A DNA stretch of 64,000 bases from Thermoanaerobaculia bacterium (GTDB lineage: Bacteria; Acidobacteriota; Thermoanaerobaculia; Multivoradales; JAHZIX01): the NCBI GenBank assembly GCA_027069135.1, contig JALXFE010000102.1, positions 1 to 64,000 of the forward strand. The letters run 5' to 3'. The position numbers and the translations under genes were made by a program. Positions 23,712-32,703 of this stretch are shown here, in pieces (the stretch's first letter is position 1; every line of letters starts with the position of its first letter). A model generated the notes under the pieces. The model saw only the letters and a list, made by a program, of their open reading frames with translations. It was not told the DNA's origin and made no database searches.

Positions 23712-25499
23712 CTATTTGTCGATGCGTACGAGTTGCATCATGCCGAGATCCTCGTGGTGGAGGATGTGGCAGTGGAGCACGAAGGTGCCGTCGAAGCGTT
23801 CGTAACGGGTGCGGATGGTGATCTCGTCGCCGGGCTTTTGGTACCGCGGGACGATGATTGTGTCTCGCCATTCGGCGGGTACACCGTTTCGGATCACTTG
23901 GAACGCATTGACGTGGATGTGGAAGGGATGGACTCCCCCGCTGAGGCTCTTGAGCGTCCATTCTTCGGTGTCTCCGAGCTTCAGCTGAAAATCTTCGTGG
24001 ATCCGGGAGTGGTCGAACTCCCTCCCGTTGATCTCGAATTTTCCGTTGACGATGCCAAAGCTCACTTCTCGGGGTTTTCCGGTGACCTCCTCGAGATCCG
24101 GGAGAGGAGATTTCAGGGAGCCCGGCGGTAGAAGTTTGCGTACCCGGATCGATTTGCAGGCCGCCGAGCCTGGGTCTTGGAGCTCGATTTCTGCGAGGAC
24201 CTGCCGGTCGCCGGGCTGGTCCATGCCAGCGAAGACGATATCCGAGCCGGTTTTTCGTAGTACGGCTTTGAAGCCCGGTGCCAGGGAATCCGGGGCTTTG
24301 ACCAGGAGGTCGACCCGGTAGCCGGGGCCCATCTTGCGGGGACCTCTCATGGGTAAGGGTCCGTTCATGGTGATGCCGTCGGTGGCGATGATCTGGGCTT
24401 CTATCTGTCCGGCCCGACGATTTCCGTTCATGATGGCCAGCTCGACGGGGACCATCTCGAAGATCCCTCCGTCGATGAGCCTCCAGCGCTGCACCTCACC
24501 GGGGCACATGGGGACCCGCGGTTTGTAGACGCCGTTGATGGTCGTGTAGCGGCCCAGCTGCCAATTTCTGCGCAGCTGGTTGACGTTCTCGATGTCGACC
24601 AGCCCCCGGTCGTCGAAGGCGAGCTGCTGGGTGACCATCACCCGCTCCCGGATGCCTTGAATCAAGGGAATCTCGTTCGGATCCTCGACGATCAGCGCCC
24701 CCGCCATGCCGCTGGCCAGTTGGGCCGCTGTCGAGCCGTGGTGGTGGGCGTGGTACCAGAAGGTTCCGGGATAGTGGACTCCCGGTTCTATCCCCGGATC
24801 CCGGGCCGGGAGGATCTTGAACTCGTGCTCAAAGCTGCCGGCGTAGCAGCCCTCTTTGGCGGCGCAAAGCCGGGCCCGCTCACCGCTGTCCCGACGGGGG
24901 GCGACGGAGACGAGGACGTTGTCACTCTTGTCCTTGGGCGAAATATGCAGACCGTGAGTGTGGAGGTTGGTGTAGTCGAAACATTGGGGCGGATTGTGGG
25001 AGTTCGGGTCGCAAACGCCGCGGTTGGGGGGAAGCTCGTTGTTGAGATGGACCTTGACGACGTCCCCGGCCTTGATCCGCAAGGTCGGCCCTACGAGGCC
25101 GTTTCTCCGGCCGACCGCTTGGGGGCTCGAATAGGAACGCAGATTCACCCGCCGGCAGCCTCCGGGGATACGCACGCAGGGAGCGGGGCCGCAGCGGCCG
25201 TGGGTCACGGTACAGGATCCTGGTTGAAAGTTGGGGTTGTTCATCACGACGTTGAGAGCGATCGGGTCCGAACCCGGGCGGATCACCGGAGGCTCGAACC
25301 AAGCACTGGCGGGCTCGGCCAAATCCGCGAAGATTTCGTTATCAGCGGCGGCGGTGTCGACGTCGCCGTCGGACGTGGCGGACGGGGCTGGGGTACAGCC
25401 CCAAGATCCGGCGGCCAGAGCGAGGCCGGCGGCGAGGTGCCACCAGCCCTTCTTGGGCGCACTGTAGCCCGGCGGGGAATTTCGGGTTCTTCTGTTCAT
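23712..25499 (-). CDS. Periplasmic multicopper oxidase (probable lipoprotein)
   Basis: A 595-aa three-cupredoxin protein. All four copper motifs are present: HTHGLH, FWYHAHHHG, HPFHIHVNAF and HCHILHHEDLGMM. The first 35 residues form a signal sequence ending GSWGC, an acceptable but not ideal lipobox. I chose the ATG at 25499 because the frame upstream of it is unstructured. It lies 71 nt downstream of the tyrosinase on the same strand and may be cotranscribed. Family members oxidise phenols, Cu(I) or metal ions with O2. Together with the tyrosinase it suggests oxidative phenol chemistry. Confidence 0.9.
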   Translation of the reverse strand: MNRRTRNSPPGYSAPKKGWWHLAAGLALAAGSWGCTPAPSATSDGDVDTAAADNEIFADLAEPASAWFEPPVIRPGSDPIALNVVMNNPNFQPGSCTVTHGRCGPAPCVRIPGGCRRVNLRSYSSPQAVGRRNGLVGPTLRIKAGDVVKVHLNNELPPNRGVCDPNSHNPPQCFDYTNLHTHGLHISPKDKSDNVLVSVAPRRDSGERARLCAAKEGCYAGSFEHEFKILPARDPGIEPGVHYPGTFWYHAHHHGSTAAQLASGMAGALIVEDPNEIPLIQGIRERVMVTQQLAFDDRGLVDIENVNQLRRNWQLGRYTTINGVYKPRVPMCPGEVQRWRLIDGGIFEMVPVELAIMNGNRRAGQIEAQIIATDGITMNGPLPMRGPRKMGPGYRVDLLVKAPDSLAPGFKAVLRKTGSDIVFAGMDQPGDRQVLAEIELQDPGSAACKSIRVRKLLPPGSLKSPLPDLEEVTGKPREVSFGIVNGKFEINGREFDHSRIHEDFQLKLGDTEEWTLKSLSGGVHPFHIHVNAFQVIRNGVPAEWRDTIIVPRYQKPGDEITIRTRYERFDGTFVLHCHILHHEDLGMMQLVRIDK

Positions 25500-25570
25500 G
25501 GTAGATCTCCTAGTGGCTGATTCTTGAGTAGAGATGGAAAGACGGGCGGCTCCCTCGGTGGAGGGAGCCA

Positions 25571-27268
25571 CTAGGGGTAGACGAGCTCGATGCGGGAGAA
25601 CTCGATGGCGGCTTTCTCCGGGTGCGGCCCCCGGGGAACGAAGGTGATCTCGATGGGCTGGCGCCAAGTCCCGGCGAGCTTCTGAGCGATGACCTTGTCG
25701 GTGATACCGGTGAGGTAGCGCAGGCCGTGGCCCCCGTGCCCCCCGTGCCCCCCGTGGCCACCGGTGAGCCCGAAAAAGGTCAGCGCGCCGACGTAGTGAT
25801 CCGCCGCCGTCTTCCACAGCTGGGCGTCCCCGAGGCGGGTCTCCTGCGGCAGATTGAGGAAAATATCGTAGGAGCCCATGGGCGGTCCTTCCCCGGTGGC
25901 GCGGATCCCCTCGATGCGGAGGAGGATCTCTCCGTAGCTCGGTTCGTCATCGACGACGGCAGCGAGGGCTGAGAGGAGCCGTCGGTTCGCCGCAGAGTCG
26001 ATCTCGAGGGAGAACCGGCGGGCCTGGTTGGCGAGCTCCTGGGTTTTCATTTCGCCTAATGCGGCGATTCGTGTCACCGGCAGTGCGGGAACGGCGGAGG
26101 CGCCCCCGGTTCGGGGCTCGTCTTGCCGCGGTTCGTCGTCGTAGACATACCCGAGGCCCCTTCCGGTCGGTGCGAAGCTCGCTGCGATGAGGGCTCTGGG
26201 GGACATTTCGACTTTGCGATAGCCCCCTCCGGCGGCGGCGTCAAAGAAGGTAAAGACGTCTTTCCTATCGCTGCAGGTTCGGAGATCTTCGGCGCCCCGC
26301 AGGCAGCACATTTGCTGGAGATACGGTCGGTCGTCCCAGGGTGCGCCGCAAGCTCGGGTCTCCCTCCCCCAGGCGAGAGCGAGGGCCTCGTCGACGGATG
26401 GATTGCGATGGCCGGGCCGCCGTAGCCATTGGTTCCAGAGGCGGTCAATATTCGTGTGGTGGAGCCAGAAGACGGTGTCCCGGCCGGCGGTGGCGATGCT
26501 GGCCATGAAGCCGCATTCGCGATCGTTGCAGGCGAAGGCCGGGTTTGGCGGGCACTCCCCGTCGACGTATCCACCGAGGGAGACGTGCATCTGGTTGTGG
26601 GGGTGGCTCTCGACCCGGCTCGAAAACGTCACCCAACTGGGCGTTTCGAGGGCGTCCCGAAAGCTCGCGGCGTGGCGATCGACAGGTTCGGCCGCGTTGA
26701 CCCGTCTGAGAAAGTAGTCCCGACCGCTGAGCCAGCAGCGCACATTGCTGCGTTGTCGGAGGAAGAAAGGATTGTTCGATGGAGGTTCCCGCAGGAAGGC
26801 GGGCAGCTGCCGGGGCGGTTCCTCATCGTGGGAGTAGTCCCAGTAGGGGAGCGTGAAGCGGCCATCTCCCGAGGCTTGCCGCAGAAGGCGTTCCATGTAG
26901 AAAACGTACAGCCTATGCCAGGAGAGAAACATCAGGTCGCCGTGTGGGCAGACGGCCCAGGTCAGCTCCGCGTCCGGCGGGTAGGTGCCGCGGTCGCCGG
27001 GGTCCTCCACGCAGCCCGGCAAGCGGACTCCACCGTGGGTGCAGGACGGGACGTGGTGGACGTTGGCCTGGTACAGCCAACTCGCCGGGTTCATGAGGCC
27101 GCGGCTCTTGAGCACGGCTACGGCCCGGCCAAAGTTACGGATCTGTGGTCGGGTAAGCCTCTCGACGCTGACCCGCTCGAAGGGTTGGGCTTGGGCCGGA
27201 AACCCGGGGCCGAGGGCGAGGACGGTGAGAAGGGCTGCCGCACAGAGGTGGCGTAGAGCTCGATACAT
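25571..27268 (-). CDS. Secreted tyrosinase/polyphenol oxidase
   Basis: A 565-aa binuclear copper enzyme. The signal peptide (LCAAALLTVLALGPGFPAQA) is cleaved near residue 26. CuA site: ANVHH, then CPHGDLMFLSWHRLYVFYM; CuB site: HPHNQMHVSLGGYV and FWLHHTNIDRLW. The C-terminal part from about 430 resembles the beta domain that follows plant and bacterial catechol oxidases (SYDIFLNLP near its middle). That domain contains a (Gly-Gly-His)4 insertion. AAGGAG precedes ATG 27268. It converts phenols to quinones in the periplasm or outside; a MITE sits just upstream of its start. Confidence 0.92.
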   Translation of the reverse strand: MYRALRHLCAAALLTVLALGPGFPAQAQPFERVSVERLTRPQIRNFGRAVAVLKSRGLMNPASWLYQANVHHVPSCTHGGVRLPGCVEDPGDRGTYPPDAELTWAVCPHGDLMFLSWHRLYVFYMERLLRQASGDGRFTLPYWDYSHDEEPPRQLPAFLREPPSNNPFFLRQRSNVRCWLSGRDYFLRRVNAAEPVDRHAASFRDALETPSWVTFSSRVESHPHNQMHVSLGGYVDGECPPNPAFACNDRECGFMASIATAGRDTVFWLHHTNIDRLWNQWLRRPGHRNPSVDEALALAWGRETRACGAPWDDRPYLQQMCCLRGAEDLRTCSDRKDVFTFFDAAAGGGYRKVEMSPRALIAASFAPTGRGLGYVYDDEPRQDEPRTGGASAVPALPVTRIAALGEMKTQELANQARRFSLEIDSAANRRLLSALAAVVDDEPSYGEILLRIEGIRATGEGPPMGSYDIFLNLPQETRLGDAQLWKTAADHYVGALTFFGLTGGHGGHGGHGGHGLRYLTGITDKVIAQKLAGTWRQPIEITFVPRGPHPEKAAIEFSRIELVYP

Positions 27269-27293
27269 GACGTCTCCTTTTTCTATTGCTGTT

Positions 27294-27458
27294 CTAGTGT
27301 CCCGATTGACAAATTCATCGTATAAATACACGGCCCTTTCGGGCTCTAGCTGCGTTGTTCCTTCGCGCAATAGCTCTGCTATTGCTTGTCGTCACGCCTT
27401 ACCAGAGTCCCGAAATGCCTCGCGATTTCTCACGCGAATTAGCCAATCGGGACACTAG
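27294..27458. mobile_element. MITE-like palindromic element with perfect 15-bp termini
   Basis: 165 bp starting CTAGTGTCCCGATTG and ending with the exact reverse complement. Inside are a second pair (TTTCGGGCTCT-like with AGAGTCCCGAAA) and a central GCAATAG/CTATTGC hairpin, so a single strand folds into one long stem. No transposase is coded. It lies 26 nt upstream of the tyrosinase start codon, where it could carry or alter the promoter. Between it and the permease at 27613 nothing was seen. Confidence 0.75.
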
Positions 27459-27612
27459 GAGCTCAGTGGTGCGGGGCCTTCGAATCTCTCACCGTCCGGA
27501 GAAAAAAAGGCCTTCCAGGTCATCGCGCCCTCGTCGGGGGGGAGGCTCGGGTGCTTCGCGAAATCCTTCCGTCTCGACTCCGGGGCGGAGTTTCTGAGAA
27601 AATGGCGCCCAT

Positions 27613-29367
27613 ATGAGTGACAAGCAGACGAAAGCTCAACACGACGTGTTGACGGAGTTGCCGGCGACGGCGATCTGCGGCAACGACATCACCTCCTCCT
27701 GCCTCTACGTATCTGCCCTGGCAATCATGGCGGCGGGGAAATACGCGGCGCTCTCCTTGTTGATCGTCGCCGGAGTCCTATTTCTCTTCCGCAAGATCTA
27801 TGCGGAGGTGGTCGGGGCCTTACCGCTCAATGGCGGCGCCTACAACGCCTTGCTCAATACCACCAGCAAACGCGTTGCATCCCTGGCCGCCTGCTTGACC
27901 CTCCTCTCCTACATGGCGACGGCGGTGATCTCCGCCGGTGAGGCCGTGCACTATATTCATGGCCTCTTCCACACGGTGCCGGTTCGGGAGGCGACGATCG
28001 CTTTGTTGGCGGTCTTCATGGTCCTGACCATCATCGGGATCGGGGAGTCTTCGAAGGTGGCCGTGGGCATCTTTCTCATCCATATGGTGACGCTGACGCT
28101 GCTGCTCCTGGTCGGCGGTTTTTTCCTGTTCAACAACGGGTTCGCGATTCTCCTGGAGAACCTGGCGACTCCGGCACCGGGCAGTATGGGGAAAGCCCTC
28201 TTCTTCGGGTTCGCGGCAGCCCTGCTGGGAATTTCCGGCTTCGAGAGCTCGGCGAATTTCGTCGAGGAGCAGGCCGACGGGGTCTTTCCCAAGACTCTCC
28301 GGAATATGTGGTTGGCGGTCAGCTTCTTCAACCCGATGATGGCCATTCTCGCCCTCTCCCTGGTGCGGATTCCGGATGTAGGGGCGCATGAGGTGGATCT
28401 TCTGGCCCATATGGGAAACCTGGCTGGAGGCAAATGGCTGGCGATTTTGGTGTCGGTGGATGCAGCCCTGGTCCTGAGCGGTGCTGTGCTGACCTCCTAT
28501 GTGGGGGTTACGGGTCTCGCTCGCCGCATGACCCTGGACCGGGTCCTGCCTCAATTCCTTCTCAAGACCAATCGCCGAGGCACGACCCACCGCATCATCA
28601 TCGGTTTCTTCCTGCTCAGCATATCGGTCCTGTTGATCACCCGCGGGGAGCTCGCGGCCTTGGCGGGCGTCTACACCATCTCCTTCCTGGCGGTCATGAC
28701 CTTGTTCGGCATCGGCAATGTTCTTCTCAAGGTTCGCCGCGCGAGACTTCCGCGACCGACCCGGGCCTCCTGGGGGGCGGTGATCATCGCCATTACCGCG
28801 GTGATCCTCGGATTGATCGGGACCGTGGTGCGGAATCCGGACTATGCCGGGGTATTTCTCGCGTACTTCATCCCAGCGATGGTCATTGTCGCGATCATGT
28901 TGGGGCGGATCGGCATTCTCAAGGCCGTCATGTTCTTCGTCCGCTCGCTCAGCGAGGTGGTCTCCGGGTGGAGCAGTGGTGTCTCCGATAACCTGCGGAA
29001 GAAGGTGGAAGAGATCAACTCTCAGGAGATGGTGTTCTTTACCCGAGGGGATAACGTCTCTACATTGAACCGGGCCATGCTCTACGTACGCCGCAACGAG
29101 CACACGGACCGTCTCAAGGTTGTGATCGTCAAGAATGAGAACAATCCGGTGCCGGAACGGTTGGAGAAGGACCTCCAATTTCTCGACGAGGTCTATCCGG
29201 ATCTCAAGGTGGAGTATCTGGAGCTCGAGGGGCGGTTCGGGCCGGAGCTCATCGAGGAGCTCTCGGAAGAGTGGAAGATCCCGAAGAATTTTATGTTCAT
29301 CGGCTCCCCCGGGGATCGCTTCCCCTACCGCCTGGAGCACCTAGGTGGCGTGCGGCTGATTATCTAA
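27613..29367 (+). CDS. APC-family amino-acid/polyamine permease
   Basis: A 584-aa inner-membrane transporter. About twelve hydrophobic helices span residues 15-450, with the APC-like opening ATAICGNDITSSCLYVSALA and the conserved segment GALPLNGGAYNALLN after helix 2. The last 130 residues are soluble (EEINSQEMVFFTRGDNVSTL, then VEYLELEGRFGPELIEEL), an added cytosolic regulatory domain. The substrate cannot be fixed from sequence. The MFS gene starts 27 nt downstream. Confidence 0.82.
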   Translation: MSDKQTKAQHDVLTELPATAICGNDITSSCLYVSALAIMAAGKYAALSLLIVAGVLFLFRKIYAEVVGALPLNGGAYNALLNTTSKRVASLAACLTLLSYMATAVISAGEAVHYIHGLFHTVPVREATIALLAVFMVLTIIGIGESSKVAVGIFLIHMVTLTLLLLVGGFFLFNNGFAILLENLATPAPGSMGKALFFGFAAALLGISGFESSANFVEEQADGVFPKTLRNMWLAVSFFNPMMAILALSLVRIPDVGAHEVDLLAHMGNLAGGKWLAILVSVDAALVLSGAVLTSYVGVTGLARRMTLDRVLPQFLLKTNRRGTTHRIIIGFFLLSISVLLITRGELAALAGVYTISFLAVMTLFGIGNVLLKVRRARLPRPTRASWGAVIIAITAVILGLIGTVVRNPDYAGVFLAYFIPAMVIVAIMLGRIGILKAVMFFVRSLSEVVSGWSSGVSDNLRKKVEEINSQEMVFFTRGDNVSTLNRAMLYVRRNEHTDRLKVVIVKNENNPVPERLEKDLQFLDEVYPDLKVEYLELEGRFGPELIEELSEEWKIPKNFMFIGSPGDRFPYRLEHLGGVRLII

Positions 29368-29394
29368 GGGCCCGGCGAGCCGTCGTCCCATCGG

Positions 29395-30672
29395 ATGAGA
29401 TCTTTCAAGTCCCCTTTCGAGGGCCTCGTGCGCCTCTATGCAGCCTCCTACCAGGGAATTCCCCGGAAGGTCTGGTTGCTCTGCACGGTCTTTTTCGTCA
29501 ACCGGGCCGGCTCGATGGTGATGCCTTTCCTGTCTCTTTACGTCATCCTGGAGCAGGGGATGACAAAGACCCAGGCCGCCTGGATCCTCGCGGCCTTCGG
29601 GTTGGGCTCCCTCGTGGGATCGGTGACGGGAGGACGCCTGACCCGCCTTCTCGATCCCATCGCAGTTCAGAAAATAGCTTTGATTCTCTCCGGGACGGGG
29701 TTCTTGGCCCTGACACGATTGGAGTCCTTCGGGTCTCTCGCAGTGGGAGTTTTTTGCGTCAGCCTCTGTGCGGACGGATTTCGTCCCGCGGCCATGGCGG
29801 CGGTGGTGGAAGCGTCCCCGCCGGAGAAGCGGACTCGCAGCCTGGCCTTGGTACGGTTGGCAGTGAACCTGGGGCAGAGTGTCGGCCCGGCGGTCGGAGG
29901 GCTTCTGGTCACGATCGGCTATCGCTGGCTCTTCCTTGCCGACGGTTTGACCTGTTGGGCGGCGGCGGCCCTGCTTTTCGTGCTGCTGCCCGCCCCGAAG
30001 AGAGCGAAGGGACGGCTTTCCGACGAAACTTCCCGTGGCAAGGCCCGGTCCGTGGGTGGGGTTTGGAAAGATGGGCATTTCCTGGCCTTCTTGGCAGCGG
30101 TCTTCCTGGTCGCCTGCATCTTTTTCCAACTGCTCGGTACCTATCCCCTGCATCTCCATCAGGTTTGTGGATTCTCGGAGAGCACCATCGGTTTGTTGTT
30201 GGGCTTCAACGCCCTGATGGTAGTTCTTCTGGAAATGCCACTGGTACACCTCTTGGAAGGCCGACCCCTGCTGCGGATCTTCGGCCGAGGTGCCGTTCTC
30301 CTGGGGTTGGGGTTCGGGTTGTTGCCCCTCGACTGTTCCCTGCCGTTTGTCCTCTTTACGGTGGTCTTGTGGACCTGGGGAGAAATGGTGACGCTCCCCT
30401 TCAGTAATGCCTTGGTGGCCCAGCGTGCGGGGGAGGGACGTTCCGGGGAGTATATGGGGGCCTACTCGGCCACGTTTTCCCTCGCCCTTTTGGTGGCACC
30501 ACCGGCGGGCCTGTGGTTTTACGGTCGCTTCGGACCCCTTGCCCTTTGGTACTCGGTGGGCCTGCTCGGGCCCTTGTGCTGGGCGTTATGCCGATGGTTG
30601 GAGGCGAGATTCTCTTTGCCGAAGGGTAAGCTGATTCCCGCTGCGCCGAAGCGGCGTGTCGCCGATGGGTAG
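29395..30672 (+). CDS. MFS transporter
   Basis: A 425-aa protein with about twelve transmembrane helices. The typical loop 2-3 signature appears as GLGSLVGSVTGGRLTRLLDP, and the second half opens after a basic central loop (APKRAKGRLSDETSRGKARS). Many MFS drug or metabolite exporters look like this. It follows the APC permease by 27 nt and is probably in the same transcript. The substrate is unknown. Confidence 0.82.
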   Translation: MRSFKSPFEGLVRLYAASYQGIPRKVWLLCTVFFVNRAGSMVMPFLSLYVILEQGMTKTQAAWILAAFGLGSLVGSVTGGRLTRLLDPIAVQKIALILSGTGFLALTRLESFGSLAVGVFCVSLCADGFRPAAMAAVVEASPPEKRTRSLALVRLAVNLGQSVGPAVGGLLVTIGYRWLFLADGLTCWAAAALLFVLLPAPKRAKGRLSDETSRGKARSVGGVWKDGHFLAFLAAVFLVACIFFQLLGTYPLHLHQVCGFSESTIGLLLGFNALMVVLLEMPLVHLLEGRPLLRIFGRGAVLLGLGFGLLPLDCSLPFVLFTVVLWTWGEMVTLPFSNALVAQRAGEGRSGEYMGAYSATFSLALLVAPPAGLWFYGRFGPLALWYSVGLLGPLCWALCRWLEARFSLPKGKLIPAAPKRRVADG

Positions 30673-30790
30673 GGAATGCGGAGTTCTTGGAGAAGGATAC
30701 CTGCGGCTGCAGGTGAAGAGATGAAGGTGGGAAGGGTGAATGAAGGCGCCGGAGCCCCAGGAAGGAGCTCCAGCGTTTGCTCAACCGGGT

Positions 30791-31078
30791 TTACCAGCCG
30801 CCGCGATGACCGCCACCGCCACCGCCTCGATCGTCACGACGAGGACGAGCCTCGTTGACGGTCAGGCTACGGCCGCCCATATCGCTCTGGTGAAGAGCCT
30901 GGATTGCCTCGTCGGCACCATCTTCCATTTCCACGAAGCCGAAACCCCGAGGCCGGCCGGTCTCCCGATCGGTGATGAGGTTGACGGACTCAACGGTGCC
31001 GTAGGCCTCGAAGAGCTCGCGGACCTCGTGGTCCGTGGCGCTGAATGGCAGGTTTCCGACGTAAAGCTTCTTCGACAT
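30791..31078 (-). CDS. RRM-type RNA-binding protein
   Basis: A 95-aa single RNA-recognition-motif protein with RNP-2 (LYVGNLPF) at residues 5-12 and RNP-1 (RGFGFVEM) at about 44-51, then an arginine/glycine-rich tail ending HRGGW. This is the bacterial cold-inducible Rbp type, which binds mRNA in the cytoplasm. It is convergent with the MFS gene. The 118-bp gap downstream holds only short weak hairpins. Confidence 0.92.
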   Translation of the reverse strand: MSKKLYVGNLPFSATDHEVRELFEAYGTVESVNLITDRETGRPRGFGFVEMEDGADEAIQALHQSDMGGRSLTVNEARPRRDDRGGGGGGHRGGW

Positions 31079-31212
31079 GATTCAAATCTCCTGGCCCATC
31101 CCAAACAGGTGCGGCCGGTGGTTGCTCCCGGGTCTTGACGCGGGACAAAAAAACGAAAGGGTAGTGTCCAGGGGAACTCTGGAGCCTCGAGCTTGACTCG
31201 GGAAGGGACTGT

Positions 31213-31248
31213 TCTGTTCAGAGTCTGTTCAGAGAATCGCTGTTCAGG
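31213..31248 (+). repeat. Three short direct repeats of CTGTTCAG
   Basis: TCTGTTCAGAG occurs twice in tandem (31213-31234), with a third partial copy at 31240-31248. This lies in the 486-bp gap between the divergent RRM and lysozyme genes and could be an operator. A further 12-bp tandem repeat (TCCGCCGATACC, three copies at 31472-31507) lies closer to the lysozyme gene. No gene is supported in this gap. Confidence 0.4.
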
Positions 31249-31564
31249 AGGTCGCTTCTGGATGCAGGCAGGAAGTGCTCACAGGCCGGTGGATAAACCC
31301 AACGTACAAACGCTAGCACAGAGTCCAGAAGAAAAGCAATATCTTTTGACCCCCGGTGGCGGAAGACCTGCCGTAGTCGACTCTATTGCCAGAGAATAGC
31401 CTCTACGGCGAGCTTGGCCGAGGTTGTTTGTGGGTGAGGATTCGGCATAAAGTCTGAATATGGAACGAGTTTCCGCCGATACCTCCGCCGATACCTCCGC
31501 CGAAACCCCCGGTAGTGCCTCCGACGCTGGGCCCAGCGAGGTCTCCGACAACGGTGGGCGAGCG

Positions 31565-32320
31565 ATGCTGGGTAGCCCAGCCCGCCTTGTTTTATCGATG
31601 CTTCTTTGCGCAGGAGGGTTTGCTGCCTGTACCAGCCCGGAGCCGGGACCGAGCGAGGTGGGGAGCCCGCCGCTGGCACAGGCTCCGTCCTCGCGCCCAT
31701 CTTCAGAAGTCGTGGGCAGGCTCCATAAAGGGCTGGACGTTTCGGGGTATAGCGGAACGGTCGTGTGGCCGGAGCTGGTCAAGGAGGGCCACAGCTTCGC
31801 TTTCATCAAGGCGACGGAGGGAATGGATCTGCGCGACCCGGCTTTCGTCGCCCATTGGGCTGCGGCCCAAGAAGCCGGGATCATCCGCGGGGCCTACCAT
31901 TTCTATGTCACCGAGGATGACCCGCAAAAACAGGCCCGTTTCTTTACCGATACCGTCGACCTCGAACCCGGGGATCTCGCTCCGGTGGTCGATATCGAGT
32001 CGTTGGGGCACGACACCCCGCCGGGTCTATCGGATCGCCTGAAGACCTTCCTGGATCTCCTGGAGGCTCATTACGGCCTCAAACCCATCATCTACACCGC
32101 GCCCAACTTCTGGGACGAGCACCTCACCGACGAATTCGGCGCCTATCCCCTCTGGGTCGCGGAGTACGGCGTCGACAAACCCCGCCTCCCCGCCGGCTGG
32201 TCCACCTGGCATCTTTGGCAGTGGAAGGGGGATGCCACGGTCCCCGGGGTGGAGCATGGCGCCGACCTGAGTCGCATCCATCGGGATGGGCCGGATCTGT
32301 CGGTGTTGCTCCTGCCGTAA
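31565..32320 (+). CDS. GH25 lysozyme-like lipoprotein
   Basis: A 251-aa protein. The signal peptide ends in a lipobox (GGFAAC), so the mature form is lipid-anchored. The GH25 domain starts at HKGLDVSGYSG and contains FAFIKATEG, IIRGAYHFY and the catalytic DIE (VVDIESLG), ending PGVEHGADLSRIH. I chose ATG 31565 because it places the signal peptide at the N-terminus; the frame opens at 31460 but that extension consists of Thr/Ala/Ser repeats. It hydrolyses peptidoglycan glycan strands. MITE copy B begins directly after its stop. Confidence 0.88.
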   Translation: MLGSPARLVLSMLLCAGGFAACTSPEPGPSEVGSPPLAQAPSSRPSSEVVGRLHKGLDVSGYSGTVVWPELVKEGHSFAFIKATEGMDLRDPAFVAHWAAAQEAGIIRGAYHFYVTEDDPQKQARFFTDTVDLEPGDLAPVVDIESLGHDTPPGLSDRLKTFLDLLEAHYGLKPIIYTAPNFWDEHLTDEFGAYPLWVAEYGVDKPRLPAGWSTWHLWQWKGDATVPGVEHGADLSRIHRDGPDLSVLLLP

Positions 32321-32322
32321 CG

Positions 32323-32482
32323 GCCCGTGGCAGAAGTCAGACACTAGCGAGAGCGAGGAATTTTCGAACCGAATCGAGACGGAAAGCTCAGATGATTCTT
32401 AGAATCATCGAGGTTTGACAACGAAGATTCGGTCGAAAAGGACCGCTCGGAGCGCGGCTCGACTTTTGCCACGGGCTGCTAA
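32323..32482. mobile_element. MITE-like palindromic element, copy B
   Basis: Inverted copy of the element at 17739-17903, about 160 bp, with the same termini (one end reads CGGCCCGTGGCAGAAGTC, the other GACTTTTGCCACGGGCTGCTA) and the inner palindrome GATGATTCTTAGAATCATC. It begins 3 nt after the lysozyme stop codon, so the element supplies the 3' end of that mRNA. The following 32483-32700 is AT-richer and holds no gene I can support. Confidence 0.8.
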
Positions 32483-32703
32483 GTCCCTCGCTTTCGCTCT
32501 CGCCGTACAACCTTCTCTCCTGCGTCCAGTCGGGGCCTATGGAGTGAGAGCGCACACCTGTTTCAAAAAGGGGTTCTGTTTAAGTTGCTTCCGTGGAATA
32601 ATACATCTTCAGTTCGTAATATTTTCGTATGGGTGCTCATATGGCTGCCTGCAGTGGCTGCGGCAGTTCCGGCCCACGACTAACGTAACTGAAGGAGTCC
32701 AAG

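Noticed and set aside
27300-27330. TTGACA followed by TATAAA as a promoter inside the MITE
   Set aside because: The spacing is only about 9 nt, far too short for sigma-70.
31460-31564. N-terminal extension of the GH25 lysozyme from ATG 31460
   Set aside because: It would bury the signal peptide behind 35 repeat-derived residues; ATG 31565 gives a proper lipoprotein signal.
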